The notes under the pieces: generated by a model
What the model was told of the DNA's origin: nothing
The model's input: the letters and a program-made list of their open reading frames with translations, nothing else
Database searches by the model: none
In this document: positions 1 through 7,659 of the stretch, piece after piece
Numbering within the stretch: the first letter of the stretch is position 1
Layout of the letters: each line of letters starts with the position of its first letter
Position numbers and translations under genes: made by a program
Source: DATLGB01 sp963740765
GTDB taxonomy: Bacteria; Actinomycetota; Thermoleophilia; Solirubrobacterales; Solirubrobacteraceae
Reading direction: 5' to 3'
NCBI GenBank assembly: GCA_963740765.1
Contig: CAVUFN010000017.1
Coordinates: 1-64,000 of the forward strand
DNA: 64,000 nt

Positions 1-1335
1 CACCACCAACTCGCCGTCGGCCACGAACTGGAAGGCCGCCGACTACTCCTTCAACAAATCCCACGCCGCGTGTTACGCGCTGATCTCCTACCGGACGGCG
101 TGGCTGCGGGCCAACTACCCGTCCGAGTACATGGCGGCGCTGATCTCGTCCGTCATGGACACGAAGGACAAGGTGCCGTTCTTCGTCGCCCAGGCGGAGC
201 AGATGGGCATCGAGATCCTGCCCCCCGACGTCAACCTCTCCGACCACCAGTTCATGGTCGTCGAGGGCAACATCCGCTTCGGGCTCGACGCCGTCAAGGG
301 CGTCGGCCACGCCGCGGTGGAGGCGATCAAGACCGCGCGCGGGGACGGGACCCGCCCTCCGAGCCCTTCACGTCGCTGTGGGACTTCTGCGAGCGCGTCG
401 ACGGCCGCTGCGTGAACAAGAAGGCGATCGAGGCGCTGATCAAGTGCGGCGCGTTCGGCTCGACGGGCGCGACCCGCAAGGGCATGCTCGAGGTGCTCGA
501 GGCCGCGCAGGCCGCGGGTCAGAAGGCACAGCTGGACGCGCAGATCGGCCAGTCCTCGATCTTCGACCTCGCCGGCTTCGGCGAGCCGGTGGGCGGGGAG
601 CCGGCGTTCGCGCGCCCGTCGCACCCGCCGATCCCGATCGACGAGTACGACCGCCGCGACCTGCTGACGCTCGAGAAGGAGTCCGTCGGGCTGTTCATCT
701 CCGAGCACCCGCTGAAGGCGATGCGCGAGGCGCTGGCCGCCAAGGTCGACTGCTCCTGCGCGGACCTGCCCGGCCGCAAGGACGGGGAGTGGGTGAAGAT
801 CGGCGGCATGGTCTCCGCCGCCAAGAAGATCCGCACCCGCTCGGGCACGACGATGATGTTCGCCACCATCGACGACCTCGAGGGCAACGTCGAGGCCGTC
901 GTGTTCGAGAAGACGCTGGCGTCGTCGGAGAACGCGCTGCGCGAGGACAACATCGTCATCGTCCGCGGCCGCGTCGACCAGAAGGACCAGGGCAAGACCT
1001 GCGTCGTGGTGTCGGAGGCGACGCTGTTCGAGCCGTCGGAGAAGGAGATCGAGCAGGCCAAGGTGACCGCCGCCAAGCAGGCCGAGCGCATCGCCGTCCC
1101 GCTCACCCTCCCGATCGACGCCCGCCGCCTGCCGCCCACGGTCATCGACGAGCTCAAGCGTCTCTTCGCCGAGCATCCGGGGGACACGGAGGTCGTGCTG
1201 AAGGTCGAGACCTCGGATGGGCAGCGCCGGCTGCGCCTCGGCCCGGGCTACACGGTGACGCGCTCCACGGCGCTGCTTTCGGCGTTCGAGCACCTCATCG
1301 CGGGTGCCGAGACGCGCGTTCCCGTCGGCGCCTGA
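1..1335 (+). CDS. dnaE: DNA polymerase III alpha subunit, 3' part, frameshifted
   Basis: This is the C-terminal part of the replicative polymerase catalytic subunit; the 5' part lies outside the window. Reading frame 2 encodes the typical stretch with SFNKSHAACYALISY followed by the helix-hairpin region. From about position 350 the protein continues in frame 1 with SLWDFCERVDGRCVNKKAIE, and then an OB-fold with VKIGGMVSAAKKIRTRSG and AVVFEKTL. Both halves are ordinary DnaE, so the break is a one-base deletion, best placed in the G run at 347-349; adding one G restores the family sequence. The stop is TGA at 1333. A strong hairpin pair lies between this gene and the convergent nfo. Identification is firm; whether the frameshift is real or a sequencing error cannot be told from the sequence, but error is likelier for an essential gene. 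Confidence 0.93.
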   Translation, partial: HHQLAVGHELEGRRLLLQQIPRRVLRADLLPDGVAAGQLPVRVHGGADLVRHGHEGQGAVLRRPGGADGHRDPAPRRQPLRPPVHGRRGQHPLRARRRQGRRPRRGGGDQDRARGRDPPSEPFTSLWDFCERVDGRCVNKKAIEALIKCGAFGSTGATRKGMLEVLEAAQAAGQKAQLDAQIGQSSIFDLAGFGEPVGGEPAFARPSHPPIPIDEYDRRDLLTLEKESVGLFISEHPLKAMREALAAKVDCSCADLPGRKDGEWVKIGGMVSAAKKIRTRSGTTMMFATIDDLEGNVEAVVFEKTLASSENALREDNIVIVRGRVDQKDQGKTCVVVSEATLFEPSEKEIEQAKVTAAKQAERIAVPLTLPIDARRLPPTVIDELKRLFAEHPGDTEVVLKVETSDGQRRLRLGPGYTVTRSTALLSAFEHLIAGAETRVPVGA

Positions 1336-1447
1336 CTGCCGTCGGCAACTTTCCTGACGGCGCGAAAGAAAAGCGCGCGCGCCCCCGTTCAATACGTGAA
1401 GCACCCTGAGAGCGGAACCCCAGTCGGACGCGCGATACGTCGCGGAC

Positions 1448-1470
1448 GCGGCCCCAGCGGACGGGGCCGC
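1448..1470. terminator. Hairpin, probable dnaE terminator
   Basis: Perfect 8-bp stem GCGGCCCC / GGGGCCGC with a 7-base loop in the dnaE-nfo convergent gap. No T tract follows, as is common in GC-rich actinobacteria. Termination is inferred from its position. Confidence 0.5.
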
Positions 1471-1514
1471 CGCCGGGCTCGGAGCACGTCTGGCCAGTCC
1501 TCACTCTCGCGAGC

Positions 1515-1546
1515 GGCGCCGCCGGACCCCCCTTTCCGGCGGCGCC
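1515..1546. terminator. Hairpin, probable bidirectional terminator dnaE/nfo
   Basis: Perfect 12-bp stem GGCGCCGCCGGA / TCCGGCGGCGCC with an 8-base C-rich loop. It begins 10 bases beyond the nfo stop codon (read on the minus strand) and also lies downstream of dnaE, so it can serve both convergent genes. Confidence 0.65.
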
Positions 1547-1555
1547 GTCTCGGCT

Positions 1556-2413
1556 TCAGCGCGCTTTGAGGCCCTGCTCGCGCAGGTCGCGCATGATGCG
1601 GATGTCCTCGAGCTCGACGTTCTTGCCGCTCGTGCCCGGGCCCTCGAAGACCGTCGGCAGGCCGTCGAAGGCCGGGTCGCTGAGGAACGCGGCGCAGCCC
1701 TCCGCGCCGATCTCGCCCTCGCCGAGGGCGGTGTGCCGGTCCCGGTTGGAGCCGAGCGGCATCTTGGAGTCGTTGACGTGCAGTGACTGGAGCCGCTCGA
1801 GGCCGACCTCCTCGTCGAAGGCGGCCAGCGTCTCCGAGACGGCGTTCGCGGTGCGCACGTCGTAGCCGGACGCGAGCAGGTGACACGAGTCGAGGCAGAC
1901 GCCGAGGCGCTGGCCTGCCCCCGCCGCGGACAGCAGGTCGGCCAGCTCCGCGAAGGACCGGCCCAGCGTCCCGCCCGTCCCCGCGGTGTTCTCGAGGTGC
2001 AGGTGCGACTGGTGGGTGTCGTCCAGGGCCGCCCTGATGACTTTGCCCGCGCGCTCGATCGCCTTGCCGACGTCGCCCTTGAGCGCGGAGCCGGCGTGCA
2101 GGACGACGCCGTCGGCCCCGATCTTGTCCGCGACATGGAGCGCGTGGGTCAGCGCGGTCCGTGACTTCTCGCGCAGCTCTGCGTCCTCGGAGGCGCAGTT
2201 GATGAGGTAGACGGCGTGGATGATCACGCTCTCGATGCGGGTCCCCGCGCGCGCTTCCTTGAAGGCGGCGAAGTCGTCGTCCGTGTACGCCGTCGGCTTC
2301 CACTGGCGCGGCGACTGATTGAAGATCTGGATGGCGTCGCACTCGCGCTCGAGCCCGCGCTCGATCGCGTTCGGGAGCCCCCCGGCGTTCGATACGTGAG
2401 CCCCGATCAGCAT
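1556..2413 (-). CDS. nfo: Endonuclease IV (AP endonuclease)
   Basis: Zinc-dependent apurinic/apyrimidinic endonuclease of base excision repair, 285 residues, the usual length. The AP-endonuclease-2 family landmarks are visible: MLIGAHVSNAGG at the N-terminus, IFNQSPRQW, VLHAGS, HLENTAG, CLDSCHLLASGYD, HVNDSK and FEGPG near the C-terminus; these carry the His, Asp and Glu ligands of the trinuclear zinc site. The ATG at 2413 is chosen because the family begins at this Met. The gene is divergent from gltX with only 27 bases between the start codons, so at least one promoter must lie inside the neighbouring gene or the transcripts are leaderless. Confidence 0.95.
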   Translation of the reverse strand: MLIGAHVSNAGGLPNAIERGLERECDAIQIFNQSPRQWKPTAYTDDDFAAFKEARAGTRIESVIIHAVYLINCASEDAELREKSRTALTHALHVADKIGADGVVLHAGSALKGDVGKAIERAGKVIRAALDDTHQSHLHLENTAGTGGTLGRSFAELADLLSAAGAGQRLGVCLDSCHLLASGYDVRTANAVSETLAAFDEEVGLERLQSLHVNDSKMPLGSNRDRHTALGEGEIGAEGCAAFLSDPAFDGLPTVFEGPGTSGKNVELEDIRIMRDLREQGLKAR

Positions 2414-2440
2414 GCGGGGCGCCACGGTAGTGTCGGGCGC

Positions 2441-3766
2441 GTGCGCGTCCGCTTCGCTCCGTCCCCGACGGGCGCCCTCCACGTGGGAGGCGCCCGCACC
2501 GCCCTGTTCAACTGGCTGCTGGCCCGCCAGAGCGGGGCCGAGCTCGTCCTGCGCATCGAGGACACCGACCGCGAGCGCTCGACGCAGGCGAACGTCGACC
2601 AGATCTTCGAGGCGCTGGCGTGGCTGGGCATCGACCACGACGGCGACGCCGTCTTCCAGTCCTCCCGTGCGGAGCGTCACCGCGAGGTCATCGAGGGCCT
2701 GATCGCCGGCGGGCACGCCTACCGGTCGACCGCGGGGCCCGACCAGGTCGCCGCCTGGCGCGCCGAGCACGGCAACCGCGGGTTCCGCGGGACCGACGAG
2801 GGGGAGGGGGCCGTCCGGCTGCGCGTCCCCGACGAGGGCGTCACGGTCGTCCGGGACATCATCCGCGGCGAGTCGGAGTTCGCCAACGAGCTCCAGGACG
2901 ACCTCGTCATCGCCCGCGCCGACGGCACGCCCGTCTACCACATCGCCGTGGCTGTGGACGACCTCGACGCCGGCGTCACCCACGTCGTCCGCGGCGCCGA
3001 TCACTACTCCAACACGCCCAAGCAAATGCTGATCCTGCAGGCGATGGGCGCCGATGTCCCGGCCTACGCGCACCTCCCGCTGCTGCACGGGCCGGACGGC
3101 AAGAAGCTCTCCAAGCGCCACGGCGCCGCGTCCGTGCAGGAGCTGCGCGACGCCGGCTACCTGCCCGAGGCGGTCCGCAACTACCTGGCGTTGCTGGGCT
3201 GGGGCGCCGCCGGCAGCGAGGAGAGCTTCTATTCGACGGAGGACCTCGTCGCGCAGTTCGCCCTGGAGCGCGTGTCGCGGTCACCGGCCGTGTTCGACGA
3301 GCAGAAGCTGCGCTGGATGAACGGCCGCTACCTGCGCGAGCTGACGCCCGAGGACCTGCAGGGGCGCCTCGAGACGCTGACCGGCCGCGAGCTGCGCGCC
3401 GACGTGGTCGCGATCGCCCAGGAGAAGATCTCGACCCTGACGGAGTTCTGGCCCCTGGCGGCGTTCTTCTTCGACGGCCCCGTCGACGACGCGGCCGCGC
3501 GCGAGAAGTGGTCCGACCCCGCCGCCCTGCGGGCCGCGCGCGACGAGATCGCCGTCGTCGAGCCCTTCACGATCGAGGCGCTGGAGCCCGCGCTGCGCGA
3601 CGCGGCCGACCGCGCCGGCCTCAAGGCGAAGAACCTGTTCCAGCCGATCCGCGTCGCGATCTCGGGCACCACCATCTCACCGGGGCTGTTCGAGTCCGTC
3701 GCCGTTCTGGGACGCGAGGAGACGTTGCGACGGCTCGATGCAGCGTTGAGCGCGAGCGGGCGATAG
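2441..3766 (+). CDS. gltX: Glutamyl-tRNA synthetase
   Basis: Class I aminoacyl-tRNA synthetase charging tRNA-Glu, 441 residues. The HIGH-type motif appears as PSPTGALHVGGART near residues 8-21, and the KMSKS-type motif as KKLSKRHG near residue 220. The GTG at 2441 gives VRVRFAPSPTG, the canonical N-terminus. gatCAB at 41-44 kb implies that this enzyme may also misacylate tRNA-Gln, with the amidotransferase completing Gln-tRNA formation; no glnS is visible in the window. The start lies 27 bases from that of the divergent nfo. Confidence 0.95.
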   Translation: MRVRFAPSPTGALHVGGARTALFNWLLARQSGAELVLRIEDTDRERSTQANVDQIFEALAWLGIDHDGDAVFQSSRAERHREVIEGLIAGGHAYRSTAGPDQVAAWRAEHGNRGFRGTDEGEGAVRLRVPDEGVTVVRDIIRGESEFANELQDDLVIARADGTPVYHIAVAVDDLDAGVTHVVRGADHYSNTPKQMLILQAMGADVPAYAHLPLLHGPDGKKLSKRHGAASVQELRDAGYLPEAVRNYLALLGWGAAGSEESFYSTEDLVAQFALERVSRSPAVFDEQKLRWMNGRYLRELTPEDLQGRLETLTGRELRADVVAIAQEKISTLTEFWPLAAFFFDGPVDDAAAREKWSDPAALRAARDEIAVVEPFTIEALEPALRDAADRAGLKAKNLFQPIRVAISGTTISPGLFESVAVLGREETLRRLDAALSASGR

Positions 3767-3834
3767 CGCGGCAGCATTCGCACTTGCTCAATCATGGGTC
3801 CACCCGTGCCGATAGACCGTCAAGAAGCGAGCCG

Positions 3835-4953
3835 ATGACCGGTGAGCTTCCCCCAGACGACCACGTGACCGTGCCCGCTCCCGCACCGCCTGCCCCCAAC
3901 CCCCGTTCGGCTGCCCAGACGTATGGGCAGCCTCGTCCCGCCGGTCACGGCGCGCGCCTCACGGCCGCGTTCGAGGCCCTCGAGCGCTTCCCCGCGCTCG
4001 CCGAGTCCCGCAACCGCGTCCTCGCCCTCGTGGCCGAGGAGCGTCCGAGCACCGGAGACGTCGTCGCGGCCATCGAGTCCGACGTCGCCCTGGTGATCGC
4101 CGTGCTGCGCCTCGGCAACCAGATCGGCCACCAGAAGGCCGGCCGCGTCGAGAGCATCGTCGACGCCGTCGAGGTCCTCTCACCCGAGGCCGTCCAGCAC
4201 CTCGCCTCCACCGCGGAGGTCTTCGAGTTCTTCGAGCGCGGGACCGCGTGGGACGCCGCCCCCGAGCGCTTCCGCCTGCACGCCGTCGCCGTCCAGCGCG
4301 CCGCCGACCGCCTCGCCGCCCAGGCCGAGTACGCGTACCGCGACCGCCTGCTGGTCACCGCCCTCCTGCACGACATCGGCAAGCTCGTGCTCATGCACGC
4401 CTACCCGGGCTACCCGAAGCAGGTCCACGGGCCCGCGCGCACGCCCGAGGAGCGCCTGCACTACGAGCGCCGCGAGCTCGGCGTCGACCACGCCCTCGTC
4501 GGCGGCGTCCTCGCCCGCCGCTGGAACCTCCCGCGCGCCGTCGCCTCCGCGATCGAGCGCCACCACGCCGAGGACGCCGACGGCGATGCCGCTTACGTCC
4601 GTCTCGCCGACATGATCGCCCACTACGCGCAGGGGTCGCCGGTCAACCCGACGGAGCTGCTGCGCGCGGCGCGCAACATCGACTTCGGTCCCGCCGAGCT
4701 GCGGGCCGTTCTCTACGACCTTCCGTATCCCTCGTCGCAGCGCCAGCGGGCGATCGAGCCCTGCCCGCTGTCGGGCCGCGAGGTCGAGGTCCTCAAACGG
4801 CTGGCCAAGGGCATGGTCTACAAGCAGATCGCCCACGAGCTGGCCCTCTCGACCAGCACCGTGCGGACCCACCTGCACAACATCTACGGCAAGCTCGGCG
4901 CCGTCGACCGCGCCCAGGCGGTCCTCATCGCCACCGAGCGCGGCTGGCTCTGA
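3835..4953 (+). CDS. HDOD-domain protein with C-terminal LuxR-type DNA-binding domain
   Basis: A 372-residue regulator. Residues 1-45 are a Pro/Ala-rich, low-complexity leader. Residues 50-290 form an HDOD domain (degenerate HD phosphohydrolase fold) with LLVTALLHDIGKLVL near residue 175 and AIERHHAEDADG downstream. Residues 308-372 are a LuxR/GerE helix-turn-helix starting at LSGREVEVLKRLAKGM and ending in AQAVLIATERGWL. HDOD proteins usually act as signalling scaffolds; the fused DNA-binding domain suggests a direct transcriptional output. The target is unknown. The ATG at 3835 follows a purine-rich AAGAAGCGAG stretch. The 3' end overlaps the convergent vanZ-like gene by 29 bases. Confidence 0.85.
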   Translation: MTGELPPDDHVTVPAPAPPAPNPRSAAQTYGQPRPAGHGARLTAAFEALERFPALAESRNRVLALVAEERPSTGDVVAAIESDVALVIAVLRLGNQIGHQKAGRVESIVDAVEVLSPEAVQHLASTAEVFEFFERGTAWDAAPERFRLHAVAVQRAADRLAAQAEYAYRDRLLVTALLHDIGKLVLMHAYPGYPKQVHGPARTPEERLHYERRELGVDHALVGGVLARRWNLPRAVASAIERHHAEDADGDAAYVRLADMIAHYAQGSPVNPTELLRAARNIDFGPAELRAVLYDLPYPSSQRQRAIEPCPLSGREVEVLKRLAKGMVYKQIAHELALSTSTVRTHLHNIYGKLGAVDRAQAVLIATERGWL

Positions 4954-5287
4954 CCGCCAGCACCGCCAGCACCGCTCCAGTCAGATCGATGAGCACGTCC
5001 GTGGCGGCGCCATGGCGTCCCGCGGTGAACGTCTGGTGCCACTCGTCCGTGATCGCGTAGGCGATCGTGATGACGATCGCGGGCAGGGGAGAGGCGGTCC
5101 GTAGCGCCCGCCACCACAGCAGCGCCAGAGCACCGAACACGGCCATGTGCCCGACCTTGCGCAGGTACCGGTCCCAGGACAGCCCGCTGCTCAGGTCCGG
5201 CTGCGCGCTCAGGTAGAAGATGAGCGCCATCAGCAGCAGCGGCGGACCGAACCGCCATAGGATCTGACCCGCAGTGCTGTCCGTCAC
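4925..5287 (-). CDS. VanZ-like family membrane protein
   Basis: A small membrane protein of about 120 residues with three to four hydrophobic segments. The VanZ-family signatures are visible: FYLSAQPDLSSG after the first helix, VGHMAVFGALALLWW, and ITDEWHQTFTAGRHG followed by DVLIDLTGAVLAVLA. Some VanZ homologues influence teicoplanin tolerance, but for most the function is unknown and none is claimed. The likely start is GTG at 5287 (or 5290), which overlaps the 5' end of the divergently transcribed rrf2-type gene by about 14 bases. The 3' end overlaps the convergent HDOD-LuxR gene. Confidence 0.75.
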   Translation of the reverse strand: MTDSTAGQILWRFGPPLLLMALIFYLSAQPDLSSGLSWDRYLRKVGHMAVFGALALLWWRALRTASPLPAIVITIAYAITDEWHQTFTAGRHGAATDVLIDLTGAVLAVLAVRASRARWR

Positions 5288-5666
5288 CACCAAGTCACCG
5301 TACGCGCTGCGCGCCCTCGTCGAGCTCGCCGCGATGGACTGCGACACCCCGGTCCCGATCGCCGAGCTCGCCCGCCGCCGCGACGTCCCGGTCCAGTTCC
5401 TCGAGCAGCTCTTCGCGACCTTGCGCCGAGCTGGCCTGCTCCGCTCGCAGCGAGGCGTCAAGGGTGGTTACTGCTTCGCGCGTCCCGCATCGGAGATCAC
5501 CGTGCTCGAGATCGTCGAGCTGCTCGATGGCCCGGTCGGTGGGGGAGCCGAGTCGATCTTCGCCGACGCCGCAGCCGCCACCCGCGCCGTGCTCTCCAAG
5601 CACACCGTCGCCGACATCGCCGAGCGCGAGCGCCGGGCTGCCGGCGCCGTGATGTACCACATCTGA
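5274..5666 (+). CDS. Rrf2-family winged-helix transcriptional regulator
   Basis: A 130-residue regulator with the Rrf2 N-terminus TTKSPYALRALVELA, recognition-helix region VPVQFLEQLFATLRRAGLL and wing SQRGVKGGYCFARP. The three clustered cysteines that bind Fe-S in IscR and NsrR are absent: only Cys24 and the Cys of GGYC are present, so it is more like CymR or non-cluster Rrf2 proteins. The GTG at 5274 gives a normal N-terminus but places the start inside the 5' end of the divergent vanZ-like gene. The stop is 25 bases from the convergent E2 gene. The signal and targets are unknown. Confidence 0.85.
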   Translation: MLSVTTKSPYALRALVELAAMDCDTPVPIAELARRRDVPVQFLEQLFATLRRAGLLRSQRGVKGGYCFARPASEITVLEIVELLDGPVGGGAESIFADAAAATRAVLSKHTVADIAERERRAAGAVMYHI

Positions 5667-5691
5667 GGCTTCAAACGAGCGAACGGCGGCG

Positions 5692-6804
5692 TCAGGCCAG
5701 TAGGGCGTCCGGCCGCTCGAGCAGCGCGCGGATGGTCGCGAGGAATTCCGCCACGTCGGAGCCGTAGAGGATCCGGTGGTCGGCGGTGACGGTCAGCTCC
5801 ATGATGTGACGGGCGTGCAGGGTGCCCTCGCGGTCCGGGACGGCGCGGGGGATCATGGCGCCGACGGCGAGGATGGCCGCCTGGGGCGAGTTGATGATCG
5901 CGTTGAAGCGCGTGACGCCGAACATGCCGAGGTTGGAGACCGTGAAGGTCGCGTCGGCGAGCTCGGGTGGGGTGATGGTGCCGTCGCGGACGCGGCTGGC
6001 CAGGGCGCGGGTCTGGCGGGCGATCTCGCCGAGCGGCTGCTCGTCGGCGTCGAACACCGTCGGGACGGTGATGGCGCCGGGCTGGGCGACCGCGATGCCG
6101 ACGTTGACGCGGCGGTGCAGCTCGAGCCGCCCGTCGCGATAGCTGCTGTTGGCGCGCGGGTGCTGGCGCAGGGCGAGGGCGGCGGCCTTGATGACGAAGT
6201 CGTTCAGGGACGGCGGAGGGTCGGCGTGCTCGCGGAGTTGCTCGCGGACCGTGAGGAGGGCCTCGGCGTCGACTTCGGTGGTGACGGTGAACTCGGGGAT
6301 GGTCGCCTTGGCCGCGGTGGTCCGCTCGGCGATCAGCGTCTGGGTGCGCGTCAGGGTGACGATCTCGCCGCGGCGGCCGTCGCCGCCGGTTGTCGTACCG
6401 AGGACCGCTTCGACGTCGGCCTTCTCGATCCGACCGCCGCGGCCGGACCCTGTGATGGAGGCGAGGTCGACGCCCTGCTCGCGGGCGAGGCGTTTCGCGA
6501 GCGGGGAGGCGCTCGGCCGGCGGCTGGTGCCGGGCGCGGCGGGCCCGGGCTCGGGCTCCTCCGCATCCGAAGCTCCGCGCAGGCGGGCGATGACCTCGCC
6601 GACGGGGACCGTCGTGCCGGGCTCGGCGAGGGTGGAGAGGACGCCGGCGGCGTCGGATTCGTAGGTGGCCGTCGCCTTGTCGGTCTCGATCTCGACGAGG
6701 TCCTCGCCACGCTCGACGGTCTCACCGTCCTGCTTGAGCCAGGTGACGATCACGCCCTCCGTCATGGAGTCCGAGAGGCGGGGCATCACGATGTCGACCG
6801 CCAC
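5692..6804 (-). CDS. 2-oxo acid dehydrogenase E2 (dihydrolipoyl acyltransferase)
   Basis: Core acyltransferase of a 2-oxo acid or acetoin dehydrogenase complex, 370 residues. Residues 1-75 are one lipoyl domain with the lipoylated Lys43 in EIETDKATATYE. A Pro-rich linker leads to a peripheral subunit-binding domain (about 98-135, SPLAKRLAREQGVDL and GSGRGGRIEKADVE). Residues 145-370 are the catalytic domain, ending in TADHRILYGSD with the active His at about 343. The usual HRxxDG has Tyr in place of Asp, a variant I recall from actinobacterial acetoin-type E2s. Its E1 partners are probably the E1 alpha/beta at 14.3-16.2 kb, since both share operator sites; no E3 gene is in the window. The GTG at 6804 gives VAVDIVMPRL. 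Confidence 0.9.
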   Translation of the reverse strand: MAVDIVMPRLSDSMTEGVIVTWLKQDGETVERGEDLVEIETDKATATYESDAAGVLSTLAEPGTTVPVGEVIARLRGASDAEEPEPGPAAPGTSRRPSASPLAKRLAREQGVDLASITGSGRGGRIEKADVEAVLGTTTGGDGRRGEIVTLTRTQTLIAERTTAAKATIPEFTVTTEVDAEALLTVREQLREHADPPPSLNDFVIKAAALALRQHPRANSSYRDGRLELHRRVNVGIAVAQPGAITVPTVFDADEQPLGEIARQTRALASRVRDGTITPPELADATFTVSNLGMFGVTRFNAIINSPQAAILAVGAMIPRAVPDREGTLHARHIMELTVTADHRILYGSDVAEFLATIRALLERPDALLA

Positions 6805-6838
6805 GGCGTCAGCGCATCGTCCCGGTGGTCATGCGCGC

Positions 6839-6861
6839 ATCATATTGGGGATTGGATCCAA
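6839..6861 (-). promoter_or_regulatory. GntR-type operator and -10 upstream of the E2 gene
   Basis: The perfect 10-bp palindrome TTGGATCCAA (6852-6861) lies 47 bases before the E2 start. On the minus strand it is followed by TATGAT (6844-6839), a good -10, so the operator falls in the spacer of the presumed promoter, where binding would block RNA polymerase. The same palindrome recurs near other promoters of the island. Confidence 0.6.
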
Positions 6862-6938
6862 AGGCCCGGACCTCTGACGGCGCGCTGATCGCGGAACCCC
6901 TGCGAGAACACTCAAGCGCGAAGGCGGGAACGGGCGAT

Positions 6939-6968
6939 TTGGATACAATCAGCGTTTCTGTCTAAACT
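6939..6968 (+). promoter_or_regulatory. Operator overlapping the gntR promoter (autoregulation)
   Basis: TTGGATACAA at 6939-6948 differs from the perfect palindrome at one position. It overlaps a -35-like element; TAAACT at 6963-6968 is a plausible -10 with 17-18 bases of spacing. Transcription would begin just before the GTG at 6979, giving a nearly leaderless mRNA. Confidence 0.55.
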
Positions 6969-6978
6969 CACGGTCACC

Positions 6979-7659
6979 GTGACCGAAGCATCGTCAGGTT
7001 CCGCTGGCACCAACCACCGTCTTGCGAGCGAGCTGATCGCCGAGGGAGTGAGGGATCTCATCCTGCGCGGCGACCTGATGCCGGGCGAGCGCATCCGCCA
7101 GGAGACCCTCGCGAGCGAGTACGGCGTCAGCCGGATCCCGGTGCGCGAGGCGCTCCGGCAGCTCGAGAGCGAGGGGCTGGTCAACCTCGTGCCGCACAGC
7201 GGCGCGCGCGTGTCGCACGTCGACCTGACCGAGTGCGTCGAGCTGTACCGGATCCGCGAGGCCATCGAGCCGATCGTCCTCGCCGCGAGCGTCCCGAAGC
7301 TGACGGAGGCGGACCTCGCCGACCTGCGCGAACGGATGCTGGCGGTCGAAGCGGCAGCCGGCGACGTCAACCGCTGGCTCGACGAGGACCGCCAGTTCCA
7401 CCTGTTGACGTACCGCGCGGCCAACATGCCGCATGCGATGCGCATGGTCGAGGGCTTCTGGAACCAGACGCAGCAATACCGCCGGGCGTACGTCGGCAAC
7501 CTGCCGCCCGAGCGGTTGGAGATCGTGCACCTCGAGCATCGCCTGATCGTCGACGCGATCGAGCGTGGCGACGCCGAGGACGCCGGCCAGCGCCAGCAGC
7601 AGCACATCCGGCGCACGCGCGTCGGACTCCTCAAGGACGCCGAGGAGCTCGGCGACTAA
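6979..7659 (+). CDS. GntR-family transcriptional regulator, FCD (FadR) subfamily
   Basis: A 226-residue regulator. Residues 14-75 are the winged helix (SELIAEGVRDLILRGDLMPG, TLASEYGVSRIPVREALRQL, EGLV). Residues 85-215 are the all-helical FCD ligand domain, with RIREAIEPI, DRQFHLLTYRA and LEHRLIVDAIERGD, which supply the Asp and His residues that often bind a metal and a carboxylate ligand. Near-identical palindromes (TTGGATCCAA type, the TNGnATnCNA style of FCD regulators) lie in its own promoter and at four other promoter regions from 6.8 to 12.3 kb. It is therefore the most likely specific regulator of the whole catabolic island. The start is GTG at 6979; the stop overlaps the stop of the convergent kinase gene. 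Confidence 0.9.
   Translation: MTEASSGSAGTNHRLASELIAEGVRDLILRGDLMPGERIRQETLASEYGVSRIPVREALRQLESEGLVNLVPHSGARVSHVDLTECVELYRIREAIEPIVLAASVPKLTEADLADLRERMLAVEAAAGDVNRWLDEDRQFHLLTYRAANMPHAMRMVEGFWNQTQQYRRAYVGNLPPERLEIVHLEHRLIVDAIERGDAEDAGQRQQQHIRRTRVGLLKDAEELGD

Noticed and set aside
1..1335. dnaE as a true pseudogene
   Set aside because: The gene is essential and both halves are perfectly conserved; a single missing G in a G run explains the break.
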